Positions 11,690-22,477 of a stretch of DNA of 64,000 bases are shown here, piece by piece. The notes under the pieces were generated by a model. The model saw only the letters and a list, made by a program, of their open reading frames with translations, was not told the DNA's origin and did no database searches. The stretch's first letter is position 1; each line of letters starts with the position of its first letter. The stretch spans positions 62,001 to 126,000 of the forward strand of contig WEDG01001430.1 of NCBI GenBank assembly GCA_017591395.1. The letters are read 5' to 3'. This stretch comes from Schistocephalus solidus (lineage: Eukaryota > Platyhelminthes > Cestoda > Diphyllobothriidea > Diphyllobothriidae). The position numbers and the translations under genes are program-made.

Positions 11690-11970
11690 TATATATATAT
11701 ACAGAATAACATGATCAACAAAGACAAGGGAGACTGAAATGGTTTTTTCGGGCTTATTAGCCGTTAGCAAACGGCCATACTCAATCCAAGGTGCTGCGGC
11801 GCCCGAGGCTTGAACTCGTGACCTGTTGGGCAAAAGTCTAACGCTCTACCTACTGCGCTACGAGCTCGTTGTCTTGCCGGTTTTGATCGGGAATATGAGC
11901 TATGGTAAGTAGGCGCTCACCGATCGGTTGCAGAACTCACTTGTCCCTCCAACCTCTTTTCCCTCCATTT
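11690..11970 (-). mobile_element. tRNA-headed SINE-like element (composite repeat, copy 1)
   Basis: Read on the minus strand, 11868-11800 gives a tRNA-like head. The A-box region reads TAGCGCAGTAGGTAGAGCG and the B-box region GGTCACGAGTTCAAGCC, but the anticodon arm is degenerate. The body ends in a block like CCATTTCAGTCTCCCTTGTC near 11740, then GTTATTCTG and a TA tail at 11690-11702. This is the usual SINE plan: polymerase III head, body, simple-repeat tail. On the head side (11880-11960) lies a second module with GCGCTCACCGATC and AGAACTCACTTG, repeated at 12.86 and 16.8 kb. The match of GTTGTCTTGCCGGTTTTGAT here to GTTGTCCTGCCGGTTTAGAT on the minus strand of copy 3 shows the two modules belong together. 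Confidence 0.6.
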
Positions 11971-12839
11971 CAACACCTCGGGTCAGCATCTTCTCCTATA
12001 TCCATATATTTATATTACGGGCAGCTTAGTTATTCTGGAGCTGAAGACAGAAGGAAATGTTGCTTTAAAATACTTGACAGAGAGGAATAACGTAGGGACA
12101 CGAAAAAGACCCCTTAACATATTGACTAAAGCCAAGACCTTCCCAAACGGACGGCTACCACGACGAGAAAGCAGATTTCGTTTACTCGGAAAATGAAGTT
12201 CTAAGCGAAATGATTTTTTCGTGGGTATGAAACCATTCTAAAGGCATGCAGCCAAGGCTACAGTAGGCAAAACCTCGCCGACATTTTGTCCCCAAAAACG
12301 TTCGAAAGGCAGTCTTCATTCTCAAAACCACACGTCAGAACCTCGGAAACTAAAAGGCTGAAATGCACGCACATTGCAATTGCAGGCTTACATTTTTTGT
12401 CATCCAGACTTGTACAGTCCTGCTTTTTATTTGCCCTTTTTGTGCCGAAAGCACACACAGACTATTTTCTTTAGAAAAAAAACTGCACAGGTTTAGGGAA
12501 AAACAGGTCCGCCATTTTCTCCCACCATAGTACTTGCAACCTAATAAGGGTATTTCATGCAACTCAGGGACAGTCCCTCAAATAATGGCATGCGAGATTT
12601 CCTACAGTTTCTAGGGACCCTCAAAGCAAACATTAAAGCCAAACTGTTCAATAAGTGCTTGTACACAAAACTAAAACAAGTGGATGCTTTTTTCAGTTAC
12701 TCTTGTTTGTTTGCATACAAAGCCAGTATTCTGCTATGAGCATACATCGAATGACGAGGGTGCGTATTCAATGGAACTGGGACAGGAATATCTTGCACTT
12801 TACGATCTAAGCGGTGTAAAGCAGTAACGCGTGGCAAGT
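11971..12839. other. Stretch without recognised features
   Basis: Only short open frames without motifs. Copy 2 of the composite repeat starts near the right end. Confidence 0.35.
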
Positions 12840-13010
12840 ATGATTTGACTAAAACAATAAGATATTCATTGACAAACGCTCATCGATCACTTATGAGACT
12901 CACTCGTTCCGCTCTGCCTTGGGCTCACTCTCAAGCCCCGCCAGCAGCTGCACAGTGGTTATTAGTACTAACGGTAGAATAACAATGCCAAGGAAGACAA
13001 GGGAAACTGA
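12840..13010 (-). mobile_element. Composite SINE-like repeat, copy 2 (no tRNA head seen)
   Basis: CATTGACAAACGCTCATCGATC at 12867 and CCCGCCAGCAGCTGCAC at 12936 match 16794 and 16862. The SINE tail block (AACAATGCCAAGG..GACAAGGG, then CTGAAATGGCCA) follows at 12980-13018. The tRNA-like head is missing, so this is a partial or rearranged copy. Confidence 0.55.
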
Positions 13011-13224
13011 AATGGCCAATCCTCGTAGAGCAACATAGAATATAAGACGCCACTTCTACAACAACCGGACGGTCTGTACTTGTGGATGTTAAAGGGCCCC
13101 GAAAAGGACCTAGCTCTATGTTGTTTAACAAGAGTGCAGTAAGTCCGACTATTGTGTTCTTGCACGAAAACTAACACGGGGGCAAAATCAGAGCACGGCA
13201 GGCGTTATTATTGTGGAATGCAGT

Positions 13225-13490
13225 CCAATAACACCTGTCGAACATGGGGAAGTGCCGGCCCGACAGAGGCATGCGTAGGTGCAAGCCCATGCCGGTCTTC
13301 TTGACTATATCTTGACACCGGGCACAGGCGTGTAAGGGAAGAGAGAGTGCGGTAGATGAAGTGCAAGTGTGGGATCACTTAATACTAATTTGCGCACAAG
13401 TCCCCGTCCTTGCACCGCCATTCTGTGGAGCATACGGTGGACATCGTTGGACAACGACGGTCGAACTGACGTGTGTTCTTCCAAAAATGA
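13225..13490 (+). mobile_element. RTE-like LINE, 3'-end fragment (plus orientation)
   Basis: This is the reverse complement of the 3' terminal module seen at 56.4 and 58.6 kb. Landmarks in order are CCGGTCTTCTTGAC, TTGACACCGGGC, GAGAGTGCGGTAGATG, GTCCCCGTCC, GGAGCATACGGTGGACATCG and ACGACGGTCGAACTG. In the related copies the first part encodes the last residues of the reverse-transcriptase polyprotein and the rest is 3' untranslated sequence. As expected for LINEs, only the 3' end is present. Confidence 0.65.
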
Positions 13491-15149
13491 GTGCAAGTAG
13501 AAGTAAACAGCTACCACAACAGAAACCCGCGAGACTATAGCTCTCTGCTTTGAAGCGCAGTTCAGTTTACCAGAAACAACCTACAAACCAAGGAGAGGCA
13601 TCTGTAGAGGCCTACCAAGATTTAGCATGCTATTAGATGCAGTTTTTCATGTATAAGCAACTGGTGAAGTGAAACTACAGACGGAAATTGCAGATATTTT
13701 CTACCCCTAAGTGAATTCAAATGTCCGCATTTCATGGTCATGTCCGAGGGAACTTTCCACATATCAAGATTCGGATCGATTGCTCTGATGCGTCTTTTTT
13801 AAAAATGTCAACAACGCCGTGATCTGAGATTCAACATTCCCAGTAAAAGCAACAATACTGCACAATCGCGGTGTTACATGGGTATTTACTTGACGAATAT
13901 TTATTCGCTGTGTAGGTACAATCAATTAATTACTTTTAAATCATGTAAAATCCTAAAATGTCTACTATGACTGTGTTTTTAAATAACTGTACAAGCGAGT
14001 GCTACCATATGCCAAATACGTTTCCGACGCCTTTAACTGCCTTTGCCTATCATTAAGAGTTGGAATCGAACGCCTAACCGCAAGATCAAATACCACAAGT
14101 GTTAAACATCCAAAGTGTCCTATCACACCTTGCGCAACCTCGAACAAACTAAATACGTGGACGAAAATACAAGATTAATCTGGCGAACGACGGTCAAGCA
14201 TGCGCTGAGGGTGACGCCAACCAGGAAGTCGTGATTGTGTTGGCTCGGTCTACCCAGAAGATCAAGTCTTGCGAGGCCAAACTTCTTTCATTTGTGACTA
14301 TTCCTGGATGATGGATGGCATGCATCAATAACGGCTGGCCCGAAGCTGACTGATCAATATTAGCCGTATCCGCTCCTTTTGCAAGGCCAGCGACAAGTTG
14401 ATCAGGGTGGGTGAAAAATAACTTACAGGACGTCACTAGAGGCATCAATTTTCCGCCTTCCCAGAATTCATTACGTATTTGCGGGCTGCCGGTCAGGTGG
14501 TATGCGGATGTACGTCGAAAACTTTCTTAATGTGAAATATTTTTTCACAAGGATGAGAGTTCCAGGGAGAAACTTTCATTTCCCTGAAATCCTTTTTCGG
14601 TCTGGCATAAGGTTATCTTACACAAAGTCAAAAAAGGGGAAAATTAATTTACGGTTTCGCAGAGTGAGTTTCACTTTGCGCAGAGTAAACGTTCTTCAGG
14701 CGAAGCACGCAAAATCTGCTGTGGCAAAGGTCTATATGGTAGGCACGTGGTGGGCAGGGAGAAACATTAGGAGAACCACACATCGCTCCGCAAATATTCC
14801 ACTCCAATCGACAGCACATGACGACGCGACTGTCTGGTTGGCTACTAGATTTGTTAGTCCTCGCAAGCAGTACACGGGACCGTTAACCAAAATTTCGCCG
14901 AACTCATGTTCTCATGCCCGCACTTGCGTTGGAAAACTGCGAGCTAGAGAAATTATGTCTAGTAAGGAGCAGTTTTCTTCCAGTGGCATCGCAAAATCCG
15001 AGACGAAAATGTGGTCCAAAGATAAACCGTTAAAGCATGAAACTGCACAAATTCTTGGGTTTGACAAAGAACTGCGACCGCGAAACAGAATCTTTTCGTT
15101 ATAGTTAATATAAATTTCATGAGAAGAAGTAGACACGATCGCTGGGACA
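13491..15149. other. Stretch with one long but unassigned open frame
   Basis: A 200-codon plus-strand frame spans 14502-15104. It is rich in K, R and S, and no domain, signal or splice pair is visible. It ends just before inverted copy D of repeat R1. I treat it as unproven. The rest shows nothing. Confidence 0.3.
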
Positions 15150-15400
15150 CGAACTTTGTTCGCCTAACGTTTTAGAATCATTCTCGAACCCAGCCTCAGA
15201 TGCGGGTAATTCAAGCACAGAGCATTGCAGTACTTATAGAACGCAGTGGATATGCAACCGCGTGCATATTATGATTAACGACCTCATCCTTCATCAGGAA
15301 TGGATGACCTCTGGTGCAATAATTGCTTGATGCTGCATGCAAATCAACTACGTCGGACAAGCCGGGTTCCAAACGTGAATGGATGGATACACGGAAAAAG
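15150..15400 (-). repeat. Repeat family R1, copy D (inverted)
   Basis: TCTCGAACCCAGCCTCAGA near 15181 matches the TCACTCGAACCCAACCTCAGA of copy C. AAATCAACTACG near 15341, followed by a GGTTCCA block, matches the reverse complement of copy A near 2290. The order is the reverse of copies A and B. Confidence 0.5.
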
Positions 15401-16769
15401 TGCGGCGTCTTGACGTCAACTCTCAAGCCGCGGTTCATTCGACGAGACCCAGCCGCACGTTCAATTTCGACGTGACTGACGTTCTTGCGAGATTGGACAA
15501 TACCATGAGCCCCGAGCTGCTTGAATCATGGATCACGGGCCCCAGTCTGTTAATGCGTGCAATGACCTGCCCACACCATATTCGGTGCCGAGGCATAGTT
15601 TGGCTAAAGTCATTAGCCATTTGAGGAGGACGCAGGCGAACACTGTTTCCGACGCCAGTGCCGGTGAGCCAGATGGATGAACAACCATCACACCGAAATC
15701 TAACATGGCTGATAAAAGGTCCGAAACTAAGAGCCAACTGCTGCCCATCAAGCAAGTATCGCATCAGAGAAGGAAGCGATTAATTGTCACAGGTATGCTG
15801 TAGCATAGCCATGGCATCTTTTAAGTATATTAATTCAATGTGCATGGGTTACTCTACCTGGCGATGTCGCTCATGATGGATTCGAGCATGAATGCGAACA
15901 GTCGGGCGAATAAAGTTTCTTTCCCAGTGGCTGCGTCCGCTTATTCTCAAATGTCTCCCGAGATCCAGATTTTTGCTTGTATCGACAGAAGCGTCTTGCA
16001 TTCTGCTCCTTCCTTCCCCAACATCACCAATTTTTTACATTGTCTGACCTATTCTAGCGTTTGTTGAAAACACCTGCCTGTTCAACCATCTTCTAAAATT
16101 ACGCCACTGAACCGTAAACAGAGCAAATAACTCCTCCACGAGGGGAATGAAGATATTTTACCAGTTTATGCTGCGTCAACGATTGAAATACTAAGAAGTC
16201 GCCTCCTCTGCCCCCACCCCACCCCCAGCGTTGGTAGACGGTCAACAGCTCTTGCTTTCTTACGAAAACACACCATCTGAGGCAGCAATGTGCCCCACAC
16301 ATGAGTGGCAGAGAAGATGAGTAGCCAGTACCTGCGCATAACGTGACAACGCCAACGCAATTACAGAAAAATGCACGTGCATTGAGCAAACTGATGCACC
16401 AGGGTGTTAAAAATTATGAAATCTCGACCACACATTTTACTATGTTTTCAAAGAGAGGGCATTATCAGCAAGGGAGGAAAAAATACGCATTAGGTAAGCG
16501 GAGTTTTGGCAATGGCACTTGTGAACTGTTGTAAATTATTTTCCCACGGTGATAACGATTACTCTATTTATCTATGAAGACTCATTATGAAATCAAAAAA
16601 ACGTTTAGGTATAAAGCCAATAATTTGTTTAATTGTTACGTGCAGAACAGGGGGTTCAATGTCAGTGCATGACTATACAGAATGAGACTCGAAATTTCAA
16701 AAAAATAGCTGGGTGGGCAACGATCACATCCCGTGGGGTTACAGCGTTATGTCCATTCTACAAACAAGC
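15401..16769. other. Stretch without recognised genes
   Basis: Open frames on both strands at 15379-15764 lack motifs. Near 16470, GGAGGAAAAAATACGCATTAGG resembles GGTGGGAAAACATACGCGTTAGG near 51085 and may be a fragment of a dispersed repeat. A short C-rich CCCCACCCCACCCCC run lies at 16210-16225. Confidence 0.3.
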
Positions 16770-17270
16770 AATAAGGTAAGTACTATATTCATTGATAAAC
16801 GCTCACCGATCCCTAACGGAACTCACTTGACCCGTTCTAGCTTAAGACTCAGTCTTGAGTCCCGCCAGCAGCCGCACTCTGGCCAGTAGTAGTAAAAGCA
16901 TATGAACATTACCGACAAAGTCAAGGGCACTGGAATGGCCATTTCTGCCTTTACTACTACTAGAAGCTGCGCGACTGCTGGTGAGTCAGGAGGGTGAGTC
17001 CTAAGATAGAACTGAGAAACTGAGTTCCATTAACGATCGTGACCGTTCATCTACGAATGCAGTCAATATTCTTGATCTAAACCGGCAGGACAACAGTCCC
17101 GTGGTTCAATGGTTAGTACGTTGGACTTCTGAGCAATAGGTAACGGGTTCGAGTCTCGGGTGGTTCACCACCTGGCTGACTGGATGATGACAGTTGATGA
17201 TCCAGAAATGGCTATTCTATTCTACCTTATCTTTGTCGGCATTGTTAATCTACAAGTAGTATGGTTTTAA
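16770..17270 (+). mobile_element. Composite SINE-like repeat, inverted double copy (copy 3)
   Basis: The left arm (16785-16880; CGCTCACCGATCCCTAACGG, then CCCGCCAGCAGCCGCAC) is followed by a minus-oriented SINE tail (ACATTACCGACAAAGTCAAGG, then AATGGCCATTTCTG). The right arm (16975-17075) is the imperfect inverted repeat of the left arm. A plus-oriented tRNA-like head follows at 17097-17165: A-box region TGGTTCAATGGTTAG, B-box region GGGTTCGAGTC. The body and tail (AGAAATGGCTATTC, CTTATCTTTGTCGGCATTG) end near 17260. The pieces and order agree with copy 1 read in reverse, so two copies meet head to head or the element is a foldback. Confidence 0.6.
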
Positions 17271-17767
17271 TATTACGTTTCCTGCACTTTTTTATTCACT
17301 AGATTACTAGCTTCATATTCTCTCGACCTCGTTTACCAGAAACCGCATAGGGAAAGCTGGGAGACCCACTGAGGAGCCGGACGCTGAGCAGCAGCAGCAA
17401 CAGAAATCTCGCGTCTGGGCTCTCCACCCGTGTCTATGGTGGGAATATGGAATAAAAACTTTGCCATATGAACCTTATACTACATTTTATATGATTTCTT
17501 TGAAGAAAATGCATTGCGTGCTTATTCCACAACGTCTGACTGAGATTTTCATTGAAACCTCGGGTCTGACCATTAAAGGACACGTCCCGAGCATTTAACT
17601 CCATATCTCGCCCTTCTTATGCACTAGAGCATTACGTTGAGATTCTTCTGGAGTTCCGATACCAGAAACTGAACCGAGAACACCCGAAGACCCGCTGATG
17701 AGCCGAACATCGCACAGTTACGTCATGAAGCAGGTGAAATATCGGTGAAGAACACTCCTGGGATTTT
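17271..17767. other. Stretch without recognised features
   Basis: No motif-bearing open frame. A short CAG/CAA run lies near 17390-17405. Confidence 0.35.
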
Positions 17768-17785
17768 GACTAGTATATATATATA

Positions 17786-17859
<74 letters not shown>

Positions 17860-17875
17860 TAGTCAATATATATTG
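17768..17875. repeat. (TA)n microsatellite with inverted flanks
   Basis: Nearly 90 bp of TA dinucleotides, interrupted once near 17787. The left flank TTGACTAGTATATA and the right flank TATACACTAGTCAA are inverted copies, so the whole block is a near-perfect palindrome. Confidence 0.9.
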
Positions 17876-18789
17876 GAGTAGGGTAAGGACTTTTATCACA
17901 TAATTATTTCTCCTCTGTATATTTTGTTGAAAATTCCCTGACAGTAGTTGTTTTCTTCAGATAATATGGAAAACTGCTGTCAACCCTCATCTTCCGGTAA
18001 GAACTTATGTCGTTTGGCCAACGACCCTTTAAATAGTTCGTTGTCTATAATTCACAGTGTCTCCTACAGTTCTCAACCATATTTGAATTTCCGTACTCAG
18101 CGTGGTCCTCAAAACCACCACCGCCAACTCTATAATCGTCAGCACACTCCTCGGTTTCTTTTGTGAAACTACTGTCACCACCATTTTTATAAGTCCCAAT
18201 AAGATCATTGAACAGCTATTTTTGTTAGATATTGTTTATACGAATCGTAACGGGCCTGCCGAACGCAAGAGGATGCTCCGCTGTGGGCTCTTTGGTTATA
18301 ATGCCATTGTCCCTGTTGCTTCAATGTTTCCCTTGAAGGGTTAATAACAGTGCTAACGGAAAATACTGGAAGACACAGAAGCTCCTTGCGAAACCTGATT
18401 CCTCAAACAAAACCGGTCGTTTGGCAGGAACAATTATTACTGATTACGGATTCTTAATATTAAACCGTGATTATGACAATTGAATACGCACATCCCCTAA
18501 GATCGCCGTCAGTATTTAATGAAAGTTCAAAGATGCTGCTTGTAGTCCACCCTGAGAAGAAGGATAAACTGCAATCAAACAGCCGAGAAAGCAGAAAAGG
18601 CGTGCATTTTGTTGGCAAAAAAGGTATTTGGGCGTTCCTTGAAGCAGGTTAATTTTCTACTCGATCCCAGGGAGTCAAAAGGCACAGTCCTTCAGCAAAA
18701 TAGAATGTTGTGCAAAGGTGGGCTGTAGGCAGCCAAACATGTCTGTGGAGCAGCTGGTGAGTGTAAGGTAATTACTCCCTAATGCTAAC
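17876..18789. other. Stretch without recognised features
   Basis: Three short plus-strand open frames (17948-18166, 18102-18344, 18467-18652) without motifs. Part of it may be upstream sequence of the Penelope-like remnant that follows. Confidence 0.3.
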
Positions 18790-19145
18790 ACCAAGCTAGG
18801 TATTATATGCGAGACCCGACTTCTCAGTTACCTTGACTCGTTAGAGGAACAGGCAAACCTAAATTTGGGCAATATAGAAGGGATCCCTGAGGTCCACGCC
18901 AGAAGCCAGACAACTTGCAAATTGATTGAAGCCTGGGCCTCGTATGAGAACTCAATCGATCGATATATCGCTCGTGCGTTGGCATAGAGAGCTCTGCGCA
19001 TTCAGCTGTGAACTGTCACTACTGATGTTTGATTAGCTCCTACCCTCCTATAACTGTTACTGGTTTGGTGTCGTTTTTATCTCTGATGAGGGACTCCTGA
19101 AGGAGTTCGAAAGTTCAGTTGAATAAAGAAGTGGTTCCGGCATTC
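18790..19145 (+). mobile_element. Penelope-like element, 3'-end remnant
   Basis: A plus-strand frame (about 18805-18988) translates to a Leu/Glu-rich stretch ending in EAWASYENSIDRYIARALA and a stop. From memory, retroelement polyproteins of the Penelope-like and related endonuclease-bearing type in flatworms often end with a pattern like EAW...NSINRHI. The following 130 bp contains a CTGATGA...GAAA hairpin unit and then GAATAAAG. Such a unit after the coding end fits the terminal repeats of Penelope-like elements. Upstream reverse-transcriptase sequence was not recognised, so this is a short 3' remnant. The class is inferred from these two signs only. Confidence 0.4.
19083..19125 (+). ncRNA. 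Hammerhead-ribozyme-like core
   Basis: CTGATGA at 19083-19089 is followed, after one extra G, by a 7-bp stem (GGACTCC and GGAGTTC) around a TGAA loop, then GAAA at 109-112. This is the conserved layout of a hammerhead core with stem II. A possible short stem III (TTC AGTT GAA) follows. The stem I partner and cleavage site are not clear, so activity is uncertain. Confidence 0.35.
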
Positions 19146-20544
19146 GAACAGGTTTCTTGTTCCCTACTTATTGAGAAAAATGCCTGGGCAGGACAGTTTA
19201 GGGTGAGACCCTAAATTTCAATATACCTTGGAGTGAAAAACCATAAATTACTGAGCAACAGTCATGTACTTTTAATTCTACAAACAATTTGAACTAAAAG
19301 TAGTAGAGATTTGATCGATAAAGATCCTAACCCAACCTTGGGGAGTATTTAAGTGCTCAAGTGAGGTCCAACTGGCGGTTCCCCACAGAGGGGCCGCACT
19401 TTTGGAGACAGCTAACGAATTTCATATTCGGATGTGTATGGTAATGCCTGGGAGGATGCGGAGGGTAGTTAAAAGTAGTCGCACGTCTAACTCTCTGACA
19501 GTTGTTAAGTCAAACAAATTTGTCAAGCGCGACAGGTAGCCTTTCCGCTTTCAGCGCATAAGCACTTCCAGAACAGCCGGGCTGAAGACAGACTTTCACA
19601 AAATCAGGCTTGAAGCAGTCTCGACTGAATGCCTTGCCTCCTTCCTAGAAGCAATTAGCCAGGATTTAGCTAGACAGTGTGGACATCAGTGGGACACGTG
19701 GAGGAAGAGGATGAGGAGGTTGGTAATTTGTTTGCAAAATCAGCATTACACGTGCGATATATCTAAATAGGAAATTGTTTCGCGGGGGGGGTCATTATGC
19801 CACATTAGCCCTTACGTCTGACCTAAGCTTCAGTCGACTTTTGTATCAGAAATGTCCTGGCACTTTCTGAAAGGGGGATGATCGAGAACGACCTTTCATC
19901 GCTGCAATAACGATGACGCTGCTTTAAGCTTCCATGCGGCCCTAAAAGGGTGCATAGTTTGAAAGGTTACCTGCTGACGTCATAAATTGGTTTGCTTTAG
20001 GTCGAAGGGTTGGCTTGCAGTCGTGTTTCCCACTTTGGCCTCTCCTGGCAAAGCATCCCAGCTGAGATCCGGGGTAGTCAATCTGGGTTGTGGTGGAGCG
20101 AGGGACAAACGCGTGAAACTGACGTGGACATGGAGCTTTATGCCAGACAAATCAACGTGTCCTCGATCAAATCTAGTCACTGTGACCTTGACGTGTCGTC
20201 AAAGCACAATGAGTATGTTGCGAAACGCACCTTCCTGATAATTCAAATCACGTGCAATCCAGGAAGACTGTGGTGTTCCTCGTCACACGCGACGAACCAT
20301 CAGTACTGGCGGTGTAAGTAATGATGGGGGACAAGGTTATTGGTGCTTACACTTAAAGTTTTAAGTAAAAAAAGGCTGCCGAATTACGGCTACAGACCCG
20401 GCTTGAGCTATAACATCGCAGTGCTAAAGATATCAGAATGACAGCAAGAGGGTTAAGTAATAAGCCGGCGCAAGCAATGGACCTCCACATTTATCCACTC
20501 CCGCGAGGCTATTTGAGGACGCGGGCGCGAGCAGTGAGGTTCGG
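19146..20544. other. Stretch without recognised features
   Basis: Open frames at 19980-20321 overlap on both strands and carry no motif. An eight-G run lies near 19785. Nothing else seen. Confidence 0.3.
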
Positions 20545-20725
20545 TTGCAAAAAATAAATATGAAGGCTTTTTTAAATTTCGTCCGTCTCTTGGAATTGCG
20601 GCCACCTGACGAGTGCCGATTAATCGATTTGAGTGAAATAAGAACTGACGGACCGCGATTAGTCAGATTAAAACTCCATCTAAGACCTTTCTTGCAGTTC
20701 GAGAACAAGCAACTTCTACAGAACA
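20545..20725 (+). CDS. Exon-like frame ending at a strong donor, resembling non-LTR ORF1
   Basis: About 60 codons, basic and Leu-rich, with the segment DGPRLVRLKLHL and then ENKQLLQN. A consensus donor (AACA followed by GTAAGTGG) begins at 20726. Segments of the form GPRLVRV.F.....K..LL.N are common in the first open frames of LINE-type elements and in host proteins derived from them. No acceptor or partner exon was found. It may be part of a decayed element or a host exon. Confidence 0.25.
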
Positions 20726-22477
20726 GTAAGTGGGGGCCTGCAAGTAGACTAATGCTGCCTGATTTCATATTACCTACAATACAGATTTCCCAAAATTGAC
20801 AACGAAAGAAGTACTCACAAAATAACCTGGTAACACAGTTGCTGATGCAGTATAAACTCTCCAATGGTAGCTGAATTTAACAATACTGACATGAACTGAA
20901 ACCTCTCTGTTTAACTGACAATTGAAACCTCTTTATATGCTGATAGTGCAACCAGTGAATCATCAAATTTTGCGTGGCTGGATCCAGGTCATTCGCTTGT
21001 TTGCCCACGTCAGTAAATTTGGAGAGTTGGTGGTAGCAAAGTAGGTGGAAATGGAGCGATGTGAGCTGGCTAACCATTGTACAATCATTTATTTATCTTA
21101 TTTACCTGTTTACATAGACTTTTCAATTACAATAAAGATATATTAAAGTCATTTATTGCTCTCTTTACCACATGCTTTAAACATAACTTTTTCACGCAGT
21201 ACAATAAGATGGGTAGGCATTTATATTGGATGAGTCAGAATATTACCTTTCGTACTAAATGAATACCCTTCACCTTAATGGAATGCAGTCAACTAGGGGA
21301 TATTCAGAAAAAAATCTGTTTTATACTCTTCGGAAACCGGCTTGTGATATGAACCTAATAAAAGCAGTGAAATAACGCCTTACCTGTTCATGGCTAGAAG
21401 TTTGAGAGTTAAACCTTTGAAACTGAAAATATAACGATGAACAGAAAAAAATGCCCAATTTCAAAAGAAAGCATCTACTATTTTAAACTACAACGCGCCT
21501 ATGGCTTCCGCAGCCTAACTAAAACTTAGTTCAGTTACTCCAAACAAAGGTATACTAAAATTTGTGAATCAGTCAGTCTGTATGGGAAGTTGCCAACCAA
21601 TCTATGGTAGAGATGGTATCAGACCAAAACTTCAGTACAGTTCAGAAATTCCACAACGTTTGGCGATGTAGATTAAAGGTTACCACGGGGACCACAAGCC
21701 GCTGAGTGTTGTGTTGGGTATATATTTGGGCAAGTATCAAGAATGCTGTAATAAAGGTACGTATATATAGAACTGTTAGGGATGAGAGCACTGTCGATAC
21801 ATTAAACAAGACAGAGTGCACCAGAGACTGAAATGCCGAAATTTAACTCTAAAGGGGAACAATTTAACGTGTCTAAGTTTTGTAAAGAAAAAAACAAAAC
21901 AAAATTGCACAAAGTCAGAGGATGACGCGGCGGTGGCGGCGTCATAACAAGAACGTTCCGCAGTAAACTGCACCTTTGTATTCTTTACAAAAAGTAAAAA
22001 GAAAAACTGCACACAATGCGTGCACCTAGATTACTGACCGGAAATGTCACTTTATCATACTTGCGCTGGGGGCGTAAATTCCTAGTCGAAAAAAGAAACC
22101 CCATCATATATATCCGCGCTTAGTGCACACCCCATAGAATTAGTTAGGTAAACCCTTTGTGTGTGGTGGCAAATAAAGGCAGAACATGGCATGCAAATGG
22201 GTAAAATTCTGGCACTGTTTTACGTGTTTCTTCCCACAATAATGTAAAATGTAGGCGCGCAAAGGATAAGTTTTAGCCGATAGCTTTAAACTAGAACAAA
22301 ATGGATAAGTATGACTGGTTTTGGGGACTTAGAAAGAGTTTTAATTTGGGACTTCTATAATCCTGCGAGCTTGACGCACTGCCCGTCAGTAAATATAGGA
22401 ACTTTGTGAAGTTGTCAGTTCTTGGTAAAACTTGCGTAATCGCAATGCAGTTATTTTTCCGCACAAGCGTCTCTTAC
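20726..22477. other. Stretch downstream of the TEAD exon; no further exon found
   Basis: AT-rich. On the minus strand this is the intron after the TEAD exon ending at 22478. I searched it for the YAP/Vestigial-binding domain and found nothing like it. Confidence 0.4.

Noticed and set aside
11800..11868. Functional tRNA gene on the minus strand
   Set aside because: The A and B boxes are good, but the anticodon arm does not pair and the body and TA tail of a SINE follow.
14040..14110. tRNA-like sequence on the minus strand (GGCGTTCGATTCC)
   Set aside because: Only a B-box-like string; no A box, no cloverleaf arms.
14502..15104. 200-codon plus-strand frame as a gene
   Set aside because: No motif, no splice or start context and a skewed basic composition; kept only as a note in the region entry.
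17097..17170. Functional tRNA gene on the plus strand
   Set aside because: The anticodon stem and acceptor stem fail to pair; the context is the composite SINE-like repeat.
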